Assembly (NCBI GenBank): GCA_001899445.1 | Contig: MPOA01000002.1 | Span: 62,001-126,000 of the forward strand | Source of the DNA: Candidatus Desulfopertinax cowenii | Lineage (GTDB): Bacteria > Bacillota > Desulfotomaculia > Desulfotomaculales > Desulforudaceae | Direction of reading: 5' to 3' | DNA: 64,000 nt | In this document: piece after piece, positions 56,012 to 64,000 of the stretch | How positions within the stretch are numbered: position 1 is the stretch's first letter | Layout of the letters: each line of letters begins with the position of its first letter | Made by a program: the position numbers and the translations under genes | The notes under the pieces: model-generated | Databases searched by the model: none | Seen by the model: only the letters and a program-made list of their open reading frames with translations | Told to the model about the DNA's origin: nothing

Positions 56012-57364
56012 TTGGGGCGTTTTTTCCAGAAAATTAAAATGATTGACAATCCGGTAACCAGGGTGCTTCTGGCCCAGGTGTTGATCTTTGGCCTACTCTT
56101 GTACTGGGATTCTTCTTTGTGGCCGGTGGTGCTTTTCCTGGTGCCGGCCAACGGCCTGGCGCTGTATTTCGCTCTCCAGGGATTCCAGGGCGGGCGGAAG
56201 ATCATCACGGTCAAACTCGACGATCAGCCGATCGACCCCACTCTCCAGATTGCCAGTGAAACCCTGCCCTACATGCGCCGCGGGCTGAACGAGGAAAGTG
56301 CCAAAAAGACCGCGCAGATCATCCAGAAGATCGGGGACGTACCCGCGGTGGCGATCACCGATCGGGAGCGGGTGCTGGCCTTCATCGGTCCCGGCTGTGA
56401 ACGTCATCCCCCGGGGGGCGAGATCGTCACCCAGGCCACCAAGGAGGTTATCGCCACCGGCCTGTTAAAGGTGGTGGAGAGGCAGGAGGACCTGAAGTGC
56501 CCGGTCCAGGACTGCCAGTGTCCCCTAGAGGGTGCCGTGATCGTGCCCCTGAAGCTGCGCGATGAAGTGGTGGGGACCATCAAGCTCTACCGGACCGAGA
56601 AGGGGCAGATTCCGTCCGGAGTGGTGAAACTGTCGGTGGGCATCGCCCAGCTGCTCGGGGTGCAGATGGAGCTGTCCGAACTGGATCGGCAGGCCCAGCT
56701 GGTGACCAGGGCCGAACTGGATGCGCTTCGGGCGCAGATCAACCCGCATTTCCTGTTCAATACCCTGAACACGATCATCATGTTTAGCCGCACCCATCCC
56801 GAAATCGCCCGCCGCCTGTTGATCCGACTGGCCGCCTTTTTCCGGCACGCCTTTAAGCGGACGGGGCATTTCAGTACCCTGGAGGAGGAACTGAAGTGTG
56901 TGGAAGCGTACGTGATCCTGGAGAAAGCCCGGTTCCGCGAGAAACTCCACATCGTGAAAGACGTGGACGAGAGTCTGCTGGGCTACCAGGTGCCGGTACT
57001 CACCCTCCAGCCGCTGGTTGAAAACGCGGTGAAACACGGGATCATGCCCAAGATGGGTAACGGTACGGTGAAGATCACCGTCAGCCGGGCCGGCGGCGAC
57101 ATGTTCGTGGAGATCAGCGACGACGGCGTGGGTATCCCCGACGATATTCTGCCCAAGGTTTTTAAGCCGGGATTCGGTTCGGGGAGCGGCGTCGGCTTGA
57201 GCAACGTGAGCGAACGCCTGAAAAGCCTTTTTGGGGCGGAGTACGGCCTGAGGCTGGAGAGTAAAGTCGGGGAGGGCACCAGGGCCTGTTTCCGGGTTCC
57301 CCTGGTGCAGAGTCCTCAGAAAAAGGGGTATGCGGACAATGAAGTTAAGGGCATTAATAGTTGA
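56012..57364 (+). CDS. LytS-type sensor histidine kinase
   Basis: A 450-aa kinase. Two hydrophobic segments (about 20-60) replace the five-helix domain of classical LytS. A GAF-type domain (about 75-240) contains the conserved CPVQDCQCPLEGAVIVPL. The phosphoacceptor is in LRAQINPHFLFNTLNTI, followed by HATPase (LQPLVENAVKHGI, DDGVGIPDD, GVGLSNVSERL). TTG at 56012 lies 7 nt after GGGGAGAG; the frame is also open from TTG 55964. The end overlaps the regulator start by 26 nt. Confidence 0.9.
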   Translation: MGRFFQKIKMIDNPVTRVLLAQVLIFGLLLYWDSSLWPVVLFLVPANGLALYFALQGFQGGRKIITVKLDDQPIDPTLQIASETLPYMRRGLNEESAKKTAQIIQKIGDVPAVAITDRERVLAFIGPGCERHPPGGEIVTQATKEVIATGLLKVVERQEDLKCPVQDCQCPLEGAVIVPLKLRDEVVGTIKLYRTEKGQIPSGVVKLSVGIAQLLGVQMELSELDRQAQLVTRAELDALRAQINPHFLFNTLNTIIMFSRTHPEIARRLLIRLAAFFRHAFKRTGHFSTLEEELKCVEAYVILEKARFREKLHIVKDVDESLLGYQVPVLTLQPLVENAVKHGIMPKMGNGTVKITVSRAGGDMFVEISDDGVGIPDDILPKVFKPGFGSGSGVGLSNVSERLKSLFGAEYGLRLESKVGEGTRACFRVPLVQSPQKKGYADNEVKGINS

Positions 57365-58094
57365 CGACGAATACCCGGCCCGCCAAGAAATGCGGTTCAT
57401 CCTCGGCAAATTCCCGGAGATCGAGGTCGTGGGCGAGGCGGCCAACGCCCAGGAGGCGCTGGCCCTGATCAAGGCCCTGGACTATTCCGTCCTCTTTCTC
57501 GACGTTTCGATGCCGGGCATGGACGGGCTGGAACTGGGCGCGGCGATCCGGGAACTGGAAGACCCGCCCTACGTGGTGTTTGTCACGGCCTATGACGAAT
57601 ACGCGCTGAAGGCCTTCGAGGTGGACGCCATTGATTACGTGCTGAAACCGATTGATGAGGCCCGGCTGCGGATGGCGATCAACAAGGTGATCCGGGCGAC
57701 CCAGGAGGCGGCTCCGGGTGCCGGGGTGGCGACAACCACCAAACCGGCGCCGGCAATCCGGATCGACCGGATCCCAGCGGAGCAGGACGGGAAGACCATT
57801 CTCGTGAGCGAGTCGGACATTGTCTATGCCTTTATCGAAAAGGATGCCGTCTATCTCCAGACTTACGATGAAAAGCTGCTGACCCGCTTTACGCTGAAGG
57901 AACTGGAAAGCCGCCTTGATCCAAACGTGTTTTTCCGAGCCCACCGGTGTTGCCTGGTTAATCTGCGCAAGGTGGATGAAATTATTCCGTTCTTCAATGG
58001 TACTTACATCCTAGTGGTGCACGACCGGCAGCGGAGCGAAGTGCCCTTAAGCCGCGCGCAGGCGAAGAAGCTACGCCAGATTCTCGGTTTTTAG
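57339..58094 (+). CDS. LytR/AlgR family response regulator
   Basis: A 251-aa regulator: receiver domain (1-120) with acidic pocket VDDE, phosphoacceptor VLFLDVSMPGMDG and the KPID lysine, then a LytTR DNA-binding domain (about 150-248: FIEKDAVYLQTYDEKLLTRFTLKELESRL, FFRAHRCCLVNLRKV). Cognate partner of the LytS kinase just upstream. ATG 57339 lies 10 nt after AAAAGGGG; the ATG at 57330 is too close to it. Targets are probably cell-wall or membrane-stress genes. Confidence 0.9.
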   Translation: MKLRALIVDDEYPARQEMRFILGKFPEIEVVGEAANAQEALALIKALDYSVLFLDVSMPGMDGLELGAAIRELEDPPYVVFVTAYDEYALKAFEVDAIDYVLKPIDEARLRMAINKVIRATQEAAPGAGVATTTKPAPAIRIDRIPAEQDGKTILVSESDIVYAFIEKDAVYLQTYDEKLLTRFTLKELESRLDPNVFFRAHRCCLVNLRKVDEIIPFFNGTYILVVHDRQRSEVPLSRAQAKKLRQILGF

Positions 58095-58104
58095 CGGGTA
58101 GTAA

Positions 58105-58191
58105 ACTGAGCAGGAGGGGACGTTTTTCATTGAACATTTGGCAAACCATCCCCGGCGACAGAGTAACGGACTGACCAGGAGGGAACGTTTT
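58105..58191 (+). repeat. Duplicated ribosome-binding region upstream of acpS
   Basis: A 22-bp block containing AGGAGGGG occurs at 58105-58126 and again, with 20 of 22 bases identical, at 58170-58191, where it is the acpS ribosome-binding site. Between them a 14-codon frame (TTG 58130 to TGA 58174) follows the first copy, so a leader peptide is possible. Confidence 0.55.
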
Positions 58192-58588
58192 GGTTTTCGG
58201 CATCGGCACCGATCTTATCTCCGTCGACCGGATCCGGCGGGCGGTGGAACGCACCGGCGGCCGCTTCTTGCTACGGGTATTTACCCCCGCGGAGCGCGAC
58301 CTCTGCCGGATGCGGCGTCAAGCCTACGAATGTTACGCGGTGCGTTTCGCGGCCAAGGAGGCGGTGTTGAAGGCGCTGGGCACGGGCCTTGTCGACTGCC
58401 GCTGGCACGATATTGAGATCTTAAACAGCCCCGGCGGCCGGCCGGTGGCTGTGCTTTCCGGGGGCGCGGCCCGGGCGGCGGCCCAGCGGGGCGTGGCCGA
58501 GGTGCTGGTGTCGTTGAGCCACGAGGGAGATCGTGCCCTGGCCTTCGCGGTCGCCGTCGGCGGGGTTTTTGATTCAGGGGAGGGATAG
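58190..58588 (+). CDS. acpS: Holo-[acyl-carrier-protein] synthase
   Basis: A 132-aa phosphopantetheinyl transferase that activates acyl carrier protein. Motifs: GIGTDLISVDRI (Mg2+-binding Asp), RFAAKEAVLKALGTG and VLVSLSHEGDRALAFAV. TTG at 58190 is 5 nt after AGGAGGGA. It precedes the NAD(P)HX repair gene by 2 nt, a common arrangement with nnr and alr. Confidence 0.94.
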   Translation: MVFGIGTDLISVDRIRRAVERTGGRFLLRVFTPAERDLCRMRRQAYECYAVRFAAKEAVLKALGTGLVDCRWHDIEILNSPGGRPVAVLSGGAARAAAQRGVAEVLVSLSHEGDRALAFAVAVGGVFDSGEG

Positions 58589-58590
58589 TT

Positions 58591-60195
58591 TTGCGGGTGG
58601 TTACCGCCGCCGAGATGCGGGAGATAGACCGGCGCGCCACCGCGGAATACGGGATCTCCGGACTGGTCCTGATGGAGAACGCGGGGTTTCGGGTGTTCGA
58701 GTGCGCGCGCCGGGTTCTGGGGGAACTAGAAGGGAAGCTGGTCGTGGTCCTGGCCGGCAAGGGCAACAACGGCGGTGACGCCCTGGTGGCCGCCCGCCAC
58801 TTGGTCCAGCACGGTGCCCAGGTGCGGGTGATCCTGGACGGTGACCCGGCAGTGGTGACCGGTGACGCGGGCGTCAACCTGGAGATCTGGCGGCGGCTGG
58901 GACAGCGCCTGTACCTGCTGCAGGACCGCAACGGCATCCAGGTGCTACAGCTGGCGCTGATGCAGGCCGACCTGGTGGTGGACGGGCTGTACGGCACCGG
59001 TTTCAAGGGGGGGGTCCGCGACCGGGCCCGCCGGGCGGTGGAAGCGATAAACGAGGTGGGCAAGCCGGTGATTGCCGTGGATATCCCCTCCGGGGTGGAG
59101 GCCGACACCGGGGCGGTGCGGGGTGTGGCGGTCAGGGCCGACCACACCGTTACCTTCGGATTGCCCAAGCTCGGCCTGGTCCTGGAACCAGGCGCGAGCT
59201 ACGCCGGAGAACTGCACGTGGTGGACATCTCCCTGCCCCGGGCGCTACTGGAGGCACCGGACGGCCGATACCTGTTGACCGCGGCCCTGGTCCGGAACTG
59301 GCTGCCCGCGCGGGCGCGAGACGCGCATAAGGGCCGTTTCGGCCACGTTCTGGTGGTGGCAGGCGCGCGGGGCATGCTGGGCGCGGCCTGCCTGGCCGCC
59401 AAGGCGGCCACCCGGAGCGGCGCGGGCCTGGTGACGCTGGCGGTGCCCCGCAGTCTACAGGAAACGGCCGCCGGGTTCCAGGCGGAAATCATGACTCTGG
59501 GGCTGCCCGAGACCGGGGCGGGTACCCTGAACCGTGCGGCCCGGGAACAGATCGAGGAGTACCTGGGCCGGGTCACCGTATTGGCTCTGGGGCCGGGCTT
59601 GTCCACGCATCCCGAGACCGCGGAACTGGTCCGGGAACTCCTGCCCGGGGTGCGCATTCCCTGTGTCCTGGACGCCGACGGCCTGAACGCTTTCGGAATG
59701 AAGGATCGGGGAACCGGCGCCGCGGCTCCGGAGATTGAAGGGGGATTTCCACCGGGCAGGCCGCATGCCGCCCCCCTGGTGATCACTCCCCACCCGGGGG
59801 AGATGGCCCGGCTGTTGGGTTCCCGGGTGACAGACGTGCAGGCTGACCGCCTGGGGACCGCCGAGCGGGCGGCCGGTGAGTGGCGGTGTACCTTGGTGCT
59901 GAAAGGCGCTCGGACCCTGGTGGCCGCCCCGGGCGGCCCCACCTACATCAACCCCACCGGAAACCCCGGGATGGCCACGGGCGGTTCCGGTGACGTGCTG
60001 ACCGGGATGATCGCCGGACTGATGGCCCAGGGACTGGCGCCGAAACAGGCGGCGGCCGCCGCTGCTTACCTGCACGGCCGGGCCGGCGACCTGGCGGCGG
60101 CCGAACGAGGCCAGGCACCCCTGCTGGCGGGTGACCTCCTGGAGAAGCTGCCGGCGGCCTTTAAAGAAGTGGAAGCAGGTGGTGCACGCGTTTGA
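58591..60195 (+). CDS. nnr: Bifunctional NAD(P)HX epimerase/dehydratase
   Basis: A 534-aa fusion that repairs hydrated NAD(P)H. The N-terminal YjeF_N epimerase (about 1-215) has VVLAGKGNNGGDALVAARHL and DGLYGTGFKGG. The C-terminal ADP-dependent dehydratase (about 225-525) has DAHKGRFGHVLVVAGARGMLGA, ITPHPGEMARL, LKGART and NPGMATGGSGDVLTGMIAGL. TTG start at 58591; the stop overlaps the alr start by 4 nt (TTGA). Confidence 0.95.
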   Translation: MRVVTAAEMREIDRRATAEYGISGLVLMENAGFRVFECARRVLGELEGKLVVVLAGKGNNGGDALVAARHLVQHGAQVRVILDGDPAVVTGDAGVNLEIWRRLGQRLYLLQDRNGIQVLQLALMQADLVVDGLYGTGFKGGVRDRARRAVEAINEVGKPVIAVDIPSGVEADTGAVRGVAVRADHTVTFGLPKLGLVLEPGASYAGELHVVDISLPRALLEAPDGRYLLTAALVRNWLPARARDAHKGRFGHVLVVAGARGMLGAACLAAKAATRSGAGLVTLAVPRSLQETAAGFQAEIMTLGLPETGAGTLNRAAREQIEEYLGRVTVLALGPGLSTHPETAELVRELLPGVRIPCVLDADGLNAFGMKDRGTGAAAPEIEGGFPPGRPHAAPLVITPHPGEMARLLGSRVTDVQADRLGTAERAAGEWRCTLVLKGARTLVAAPGGPTYINPTGNPGMATGGSGDVLTGMIAGLMAQGLAPKQAAAAAAYLHGRAGDLAAAERGQAPLLAGDLLEKLPAAFKEVEAGGARV

Positions 60196-61319
60196 AGGAA
60201 CACGCGGTCTGGGCGGAGGTAAACCTGTCGGCTCTGGCCCACAACCTCGGCGAGGTGCGGCGGCTGGTCGGCCGCGACACGGGAATCGCGGCCGTGGTAA
60301 AGGCCAACGCTTACGGCCACGGTCTGGTGGAAGCAGCCCGGACGCTGCTGGCCGCAGGCGCTGACAGCCTGGCGGTCGCCCGGATCGAGGAGGGGGTCGC
60401 CCTGCGCGAAGCTGGCATCGGTGCCGAAATCCTGGTGATGGGTTTCACGCCCCCGTCCCGGTATGACGCGGCCCTGAGGAATAAACTGGTACTTACCGTT
60501 TACGACCTGGACCTGGCCGAGCGGCTGTCGGACACGGCGGGGCGCCGAGGAGAGGTCGCCCGCGTGCATTTGGAGGTGGACACCGGCATGGGCCGGCTGG
60601 GAATCCCCGCCGACCGCGACGTGTACCGGAAGGTCGTGTCCATCGCCCTCCTGCCGCACCTGGAAATCGAGGGCCTGTACACCCACTTCGCCAACGCGGA
60701 TCGGACCGACAAGACCCACGCCCAGCACCAGCTGATGAAGTTCGTGGAAATCGCCTGCAGCCTGGGACAGGACGGGATAGACATCCCCCTGCTACACGCC
60801 GCCAACAGCGCGGCGCTGATCGACATGCCCGAAAGCCGCCTGAATATGGTCCGTCCGGGAATCATGCTTTACGGTCTTTATCCCTCGGCCGAGGTGGACA
60901 AGAACCAGGTGCGCCTGCGCCCGGCTATGACGCTGAAGGCTCAAGTAGGGTTCGTAAAGCGGGTGCCGGCGGGTTTTTGCGTGAGTTACGGTTCCACGTA
61001 TACCACCCCGGCACCTACCACCCTGGCTACCGTCCCCTGCGGCTACGGCGACGGATACAGCCGGCTGCTTTCCAACCGGGGTATGGTGCTGATCCGGGGA
61101 AAGCGCGCCCCGGTGGTCGGACGGGTGTGCATGGACCAGATCGTGGTTGACGTGGGACACATCCCGGACGTGGCGGTGGGTGACGAGGTAGTGCTGTTCG
61201 GGCGCCAGGGGGAGGCCGAGCTGTCCGTGGACGAGGTGGCGTCTCTGCTGGGTACCATCAACTACGAGGTGGTCTGCGCAGTCAGCGCCCGGGTGCCCCG
61301 CGTTTGCGTTCGGGACTGA
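60192..61319 (+). CDS. alr: Alanine racemase
   Basis: A PLP enzyme (375 aa) that makes D-alanine for peptidoglycan. The cofactor lysine is in AAVVKANAYGHG (about residue 38), the substrate/PLP region in HLEVDTGMGRLGI, and the catalytic tyrosine of the partner subunit in CVSYGSTYTT, with CGYGDGYSRLLSN after it. TTG at 60192 overlaps the nnr stop. Could alternatively supply D-Ala for sporulation; only one racemase is visible. Confidence 0.95.
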   Translation: MKEHAVWAEVNLSALAHNLGEVRRLVGRDTGIAAVVKANAYGHGLVEAARTLLAAGADSLAVARIEEGVALREAGIGAEILVMGFTPPSRYDAALRNKLVLTVYDLDLAERLSDTAGRRGEVARVHLEVDTGMGRLGIPADRDVYRKVVSIALLPHLEIEGLYTHFANADRTDKTHAQHQLMKFVEIACSLGQDGIDIPLLHAANSAALIDMPESRLNMVRPGIMLYGLYPSAEVDKNQVRLRPAMTLKAQVGFVKRVPAGFCVSYGSTYTTPAPTTLATVPCGYGDGYSRLLSNRGMVLIRGKRAPVVGRVCMDQIVVDVGHIPDVAVGDEVVLFGRQGEAELSVDEVASLLGTINYEVVCAVSARVPRVCVRD

Positions 61320-61457
61320 AACCCGGCCTATATTAAGCCCTCCGGAACGCCTGTCTGAATGCGTGGCCCACAGTTTGTGTGCTGTGCTCTTCCATTAATC
61401 CCCGCCTGTAAAAACGCATATCACAACGTGCTACGATATGGTTCGGAGGCGAAACCG

Positions 61458-62771
61458 TTGAGCCTGGAACCGCCCGCTGCGGAAGAACTCCAGAGAAAAA
61501 CCGGTCCGGTGCCGAAGGCAGGGCCCCGGCTGCTGGCTGCCCTGCGCCACCGAAATTTCCGCATCTACTGGCTGGGCCAGTCGGTGTCCCTGGTCGGGAC
61601 CTGGATCCAGAACGTCGCCCTGGCCTGGCTGGTACTGGAACTTACCAGCTCGGCCTTTCTCCTGGGACTGGTGAGTGCGGCGCAGTTTGCGCCTATCCTG
61701 TTGTTCAGCCTACTGGGCGGGGTGATCGCCGACCGTGTCGCCCGGCGCCGCCTGATTATCGCCACCCAGACATGTCTGATGCTGGTCGCCTTCGCCCTGG
61801 GCTTTTTGACGTTCACCGGGCTGGTCCAGTACTGGCACGTGTTGTCCCTAGCCTTCCTGGTGGGCACGGCGAACGCGATTGACATCCCGGCCCGCCAGTC
61901 CTTCCTGATCGATCTGGTCGGCCGGAAGGACCTGATGAACGCCATCGCCCTGCATTCCTCGGTGTTCAACGCTGCCCGGTTCGTGGGGCCGGCAGTGGGC
62001 GGGCTCTTGATCGCCGGTTTCAACCTCCCGGTCTGCTTTTTTATCAATGGGGCCAGCTTCATGGCGATGCTGGCCGGATTGTGCGTGCTCCGGGTCGGGG
62101 ACCGGGCCTCCGACGGCCGGGATATGAAGAAGGTGTGGTCTGAAATCGGCGAGGGTCTGGGCTACATCCGAACCACTCCGGCGGTGCTGTACCCGATCAT
62201 CCTGATGGCCGTGCTGAGCCTGTTTGCCTTCAATTTCAACGTGCTGGTTCCGGTTTACGCCCGGGACGTGTTACACCAGGATGCTGGGGGCTTCGGCTTT
62301 CTGACGGGTGCCCACGGCCTGGGCGCCCTGTTGGGGGCCTTCTACTTGGCGTACATCAGCCACCGGGGTCCGCAGGTCCGGGTGCTGATCGCCGGCGCGC
62401 TGGGTTTGTGCCTGGCCCAACTGGCCTTGGTTTCCGTCCACCTGTACTGGTTGGCGTGGCCCTTGTTGCTCGTTAGCGGCCTGGCGATGATGGTGTTTGC
62501 CGGCCTGGTGAACACCACGGTACAGCTGGCGGTGCCCGACCACCTGCGCGGGCGGGTCATGAGCGTGTATTCCCTGGTCTTTCTGGGGATGATGCCCTTT
62601 GGCAATCTGCTGGCCGGAGCGATGGCCTGGTTCTGGGGCGCGCCCGAGGCTTTCGCCCTAGGTTCGGTGTTAGGGTTGACCAGCCTGGCCCTGCTGGCAC
62701 GCCGGCTCCGGTCCGACGTAACTACCTGTGACGAAGGCCAGCGGCCGAGCGTTGGAAGCCGGAATCAGTAG
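61458..62771 (+). CDS. MFS transporter, EntS-like exporter
   Basis: A 437-aa major facilitator with about 10-12 transmembrane helices. The start RNFRIYWLGQSVSLVGTWIQNVALAWLV and the loop GGVIADRVARRRLI are typical of the MFS_3/EntS group, as is RARQ-like DIPARQSFLIDLVGR between helices 4 and 5. Probable drug or metabolite exporter; substrate unknown. I chose TTG 61458 with CGGAGGC about 9 nt upstream; the frame is open to 61359 without similarity. Confidence 0.88.
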   Translation: MSLEPPAAEELQRKTGPVPKAGPRLLAALRHRNFRIYWLGQSVSLVGTWIQNVALAWLVLELTSSAFLLGLVSAAQFAPILLFSLLGGVIADRVARRRLIIATQTCLMLVAFALGFLTFTGLVQYWHVLSLAFLVGTANAIDIPARQSFLIDLVGRKDLMNAIALHSSVFNAARFVGPAVGGLLIAGFNLPVCFFINGASFMAMLAGLCVLRVGDRASDGRDMKKVWSEIGEGLGYIRTTPAVLYPIILMAVLSLFAFNFNVLVPVYARDVLHQDAGGFGFLTGAHGLGALLGAFYLAYISHRGPQVRVLIAGALGLCLAQLALVSVHLYWLAWPLLLVSGLAMMVFAGLVNTTVQLAVPDHLRGRVMSVYSLVFLGMMPFGNLLAGAMAWFWGAPEAFALGSVLGLTSLALLARRLRSDVTTCDEGQRPSVGSRNQ

Positions 62772-62799
62772 GGGGCGGTACGTTGAGTGTAAGATTTAG

Positions 62800-62970
62800 G
62801 TAGATGTTGCACTGGGAGTGCTGGGCTTAGCTACTCTGTGGGAAGCCGCCTTTGCGGACGTGGGCGTGGCATTAATAGCTATTTTCAATGCTACCAGAAC
62901 CTTGCGGTACGCACGAGTATCCTCATTAAGTTTAATGCAAAAGGGGAGATATATCCCATATCGAATCTAG
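62800..62970 (+). pseudogene. C-terminal remnant of a P1B-type metal ATPase
   Basis: A frame bounded by stops encodes LGLATLWEAAFADVGVALIAIFNATRTLRY, matching the last transmembrane helix and tail of CadA/ZntA-type cation ATPases. The rest of the gene is absent: upstream lies the MFS gene. A deletion or rearrangement is therefore likely. The space 62772-62982 otherwise holds nothing I recognise. Confidence 0.6.
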
Positions 62971-62982
62971 GGGTGATCAGGG

Positions 62983-64000
62983 ATGAGGCGGATTTATCTT
63001 GACCACGCGGCTACGACCCCCGTAAGGCCTGAGGTTGCCGAGGTAATGACAAGATATTTGACTGCCAATTGGGGCAATCCCTCCAGTCCTCATTCAACCG
63101 GTCAAGAAGCCAGGAAGGGCATGGAGGATGCAAGAAAATACATCGCCAATCTGATTAATGCTTCTCCGGAAGAAATAATTTTTACCAGCGGAGGCACCGA
63201 AGCCGATAATTTTGCCCTCAAAGGCGTAACCTATGCCAGAAACAAGAAGCAGCATTTTATAACCACAAAGATAGAGCATCACGCCGTCCTTCACTGCGCG
63301 GAAGCGTTAGAAAAGGAGGGCCATGCCGTTACTTATCTTGACGTGGACAGCGACGGGCTGGTGGATCCGGACGATGTACGCCGCGCCATCCGCAAAGACA
63401 CGGCGTTAGTAAGCGTGATGCTCGCCAATAACGAAGTCGGCACGGTAGAACCGGTAGCGGAAATCGCGCGCATATGCCGTGAGCACGGTGTTCTGTTCCA
63501 TACCGACGCCGTTCAGGCCGTAGGCCAGATCCCAGTGGATGTCAAAGAACTCGGGGTGGATTTGTTGAGCATGTCCGCCCACAAGCTGTACGGGCCCAAA
63601 GGTATCGGGGCCCTCTATGTCCGCAAAGGAGTTAAGATCGCCCCCATATTGTACGGTGGAGCTCAAGAGCGCGGGAGAAGGCCGGGTACGGAAAACGTCC
63701 CGGGAATCGCCGGGTTTGGCAAGGCCGCGGAGCTGGCAGCGGCAGAATTAAACGAACACCGGGAAAAGCTGACCCGCCTGCGGGAAAAGCTCATAGAAGA
63801 GATATTCAGGCGCATCGAAGACGTTAAACTTAACGGCCACCGCCGGCGCCGCCTGCCGGGCAACGTCAACGTCAGCATCAAGTATGTAGAAGGTGAATCC
63901 ATACTTTTGAACCTCGACTTAAAGGGTATTGCCGCTTCCAGCGGCTCGGCGTGTATGTCCGGGACTCTCGAACCGTCCCACGTGCTGCTGGCTATGGGAA
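62983..64000 (+). CDS. Cysteine desulfurase, NifS/IscS family (partial)
   Basis: The first 339 codons of a PLP desulfurase; the gene continues past the window. It has YLDHAATTPVRPEV, FTSGGTEADNFALKG, HHAVLHCAEAL, the Schiff-base lysine in MSAHKLYGPKG and the catalytic cysteine loop SSGSACMSGTLEPSHVLLAMG, typical of NifS-like class I enzymes. It supplies sulfur for Fe-S clusters or tRNA thiolation; selenium delivery is also conceivable. ATG 62983 follows GGGGTGA. Codon use is less GC-rich than in the neighbours. Confidence 0.93.
   Translation, partial: MRRIYLDHAATTPVRPEVAEVMTRYLTANWGNPSSPHSTGQEARKGMEDARKYIANLINASPEEIIFTSGGTEADNFALKGVTYARNKKQHFITTKIEHHAVLHCAEALEKEGHAVTYLDVDSDGLVDPDDVRRAIRKDTALVSVMLANNEVGTVEPVAEIARICREHGVLFHTDAVQAVGQIPVDVKELGVDLLSMSAHKLYGPKGIGALYVRKGVKIAPILYGGAQERGRRPGTENVPGIAGFGKAAELAAAELNEHREKLTRLREKLIEEIFRRIEDVKLNGHRRRRLPGNVNVSIKYVEGESILLNLDLKGIAASSGSACMSGTLEPSHVLLAMG

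Overview
The window looks like a chromosomal segment of an anaerobic, GC-rich Gram-positive (Clostridia, Desulfotomaculum/Peptococcaceae-like). The basis is the regulatory RNAs (a T-box leader and a glmS ribozyme), very frequent TTG starts behind strong Shine-Dalgarno sites, tightly packed operons, a LytS/LytR pair, a CD1871A-type CxxC miniprotein and a probable selenoprotein. The exact species cannot be fixed from the sequence alone.

Layout. 1-8500: a candidate miniature inverted-repeat element, then a complete arginine operon argC-J-B-D-F-G-H behind a consensus-like promoter. 8695-9773: a convergent azlCD branched-chain amino acid exporter. 9945-21276: an isoleucine-specifier T-box leader and the operon ilvE-D-B-N-C-leuA-C-D-cimA; leuB is absent, and cimA implies isoleucine made through citramalate. 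21415-24915: glmM, then glmS preceded by a glmS ribozyme. 24954-27510: an accessory strip with a HEPN/MNT toxin-antitoxin pair (the MNT gene runs in frame into a cyclophilin-like domain), an AT-richer metallophosphoesterase and a gene remnant. 27511-36134: a CHASE4-HAMP-PAS-GGDEF-HD-GYP protein, a nitroreductase, a MarR/GbsR-controlled ABC efflux system and a hypothetical protein. 36181-41348: an orphan DNA methyltransferase, a small-molecule methyltransferase, a coiled-coil/phosphodiester glycosidase pair, a metallo-beta-lactamase-fold hydrolase, a GerMN lipoprotein and a tiny membrane protein.

41420-45989: the heat-shock operon hspR-hsp20-dnaJ(cbpA)-clpB on the minus strand, with a HAIR-like palindrome over its promoter and an internal terminator. 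46227-51942: a YfcE-like phosphodiesterase, a small hypothetical, a TIGR01777 epimerase, an FtsA-like ATPase with four C-terminal beta-grasp-like repeats, a YkgJ cysteine-cluster protein and a frameshifted DUF1287 lipoprotein. 51983-53672 (minus): a three-gene redox module (CD1871A miniprotein, polyferredoxin-like membrane protein, TlpA-like lipoprotein) in which an in-frame TGA occupies the first position of a thioredoxin CGPC motif, most likely selenocysteine. 53894-58094: a soluble histidine kinase, a DUF218 protein and the LytS/LytR two-component pair. 58190-62771: acpS, nnr (NAD(P)HX repair), alr and an MFS exporter. 62800-64000: a P1B ATPase remnant and the start of a cysteine desulfurase gene cut by the window edge.

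The most notable items are the probable selenoprotein with its redox partners, the FtsA-like protein with the repeat tail, the MNT-cyclophilin in-frame fusion, and the RNA elements (T-box, glmS ribozyme). All calls come from reading the sequence and recognising families; no database search was run.
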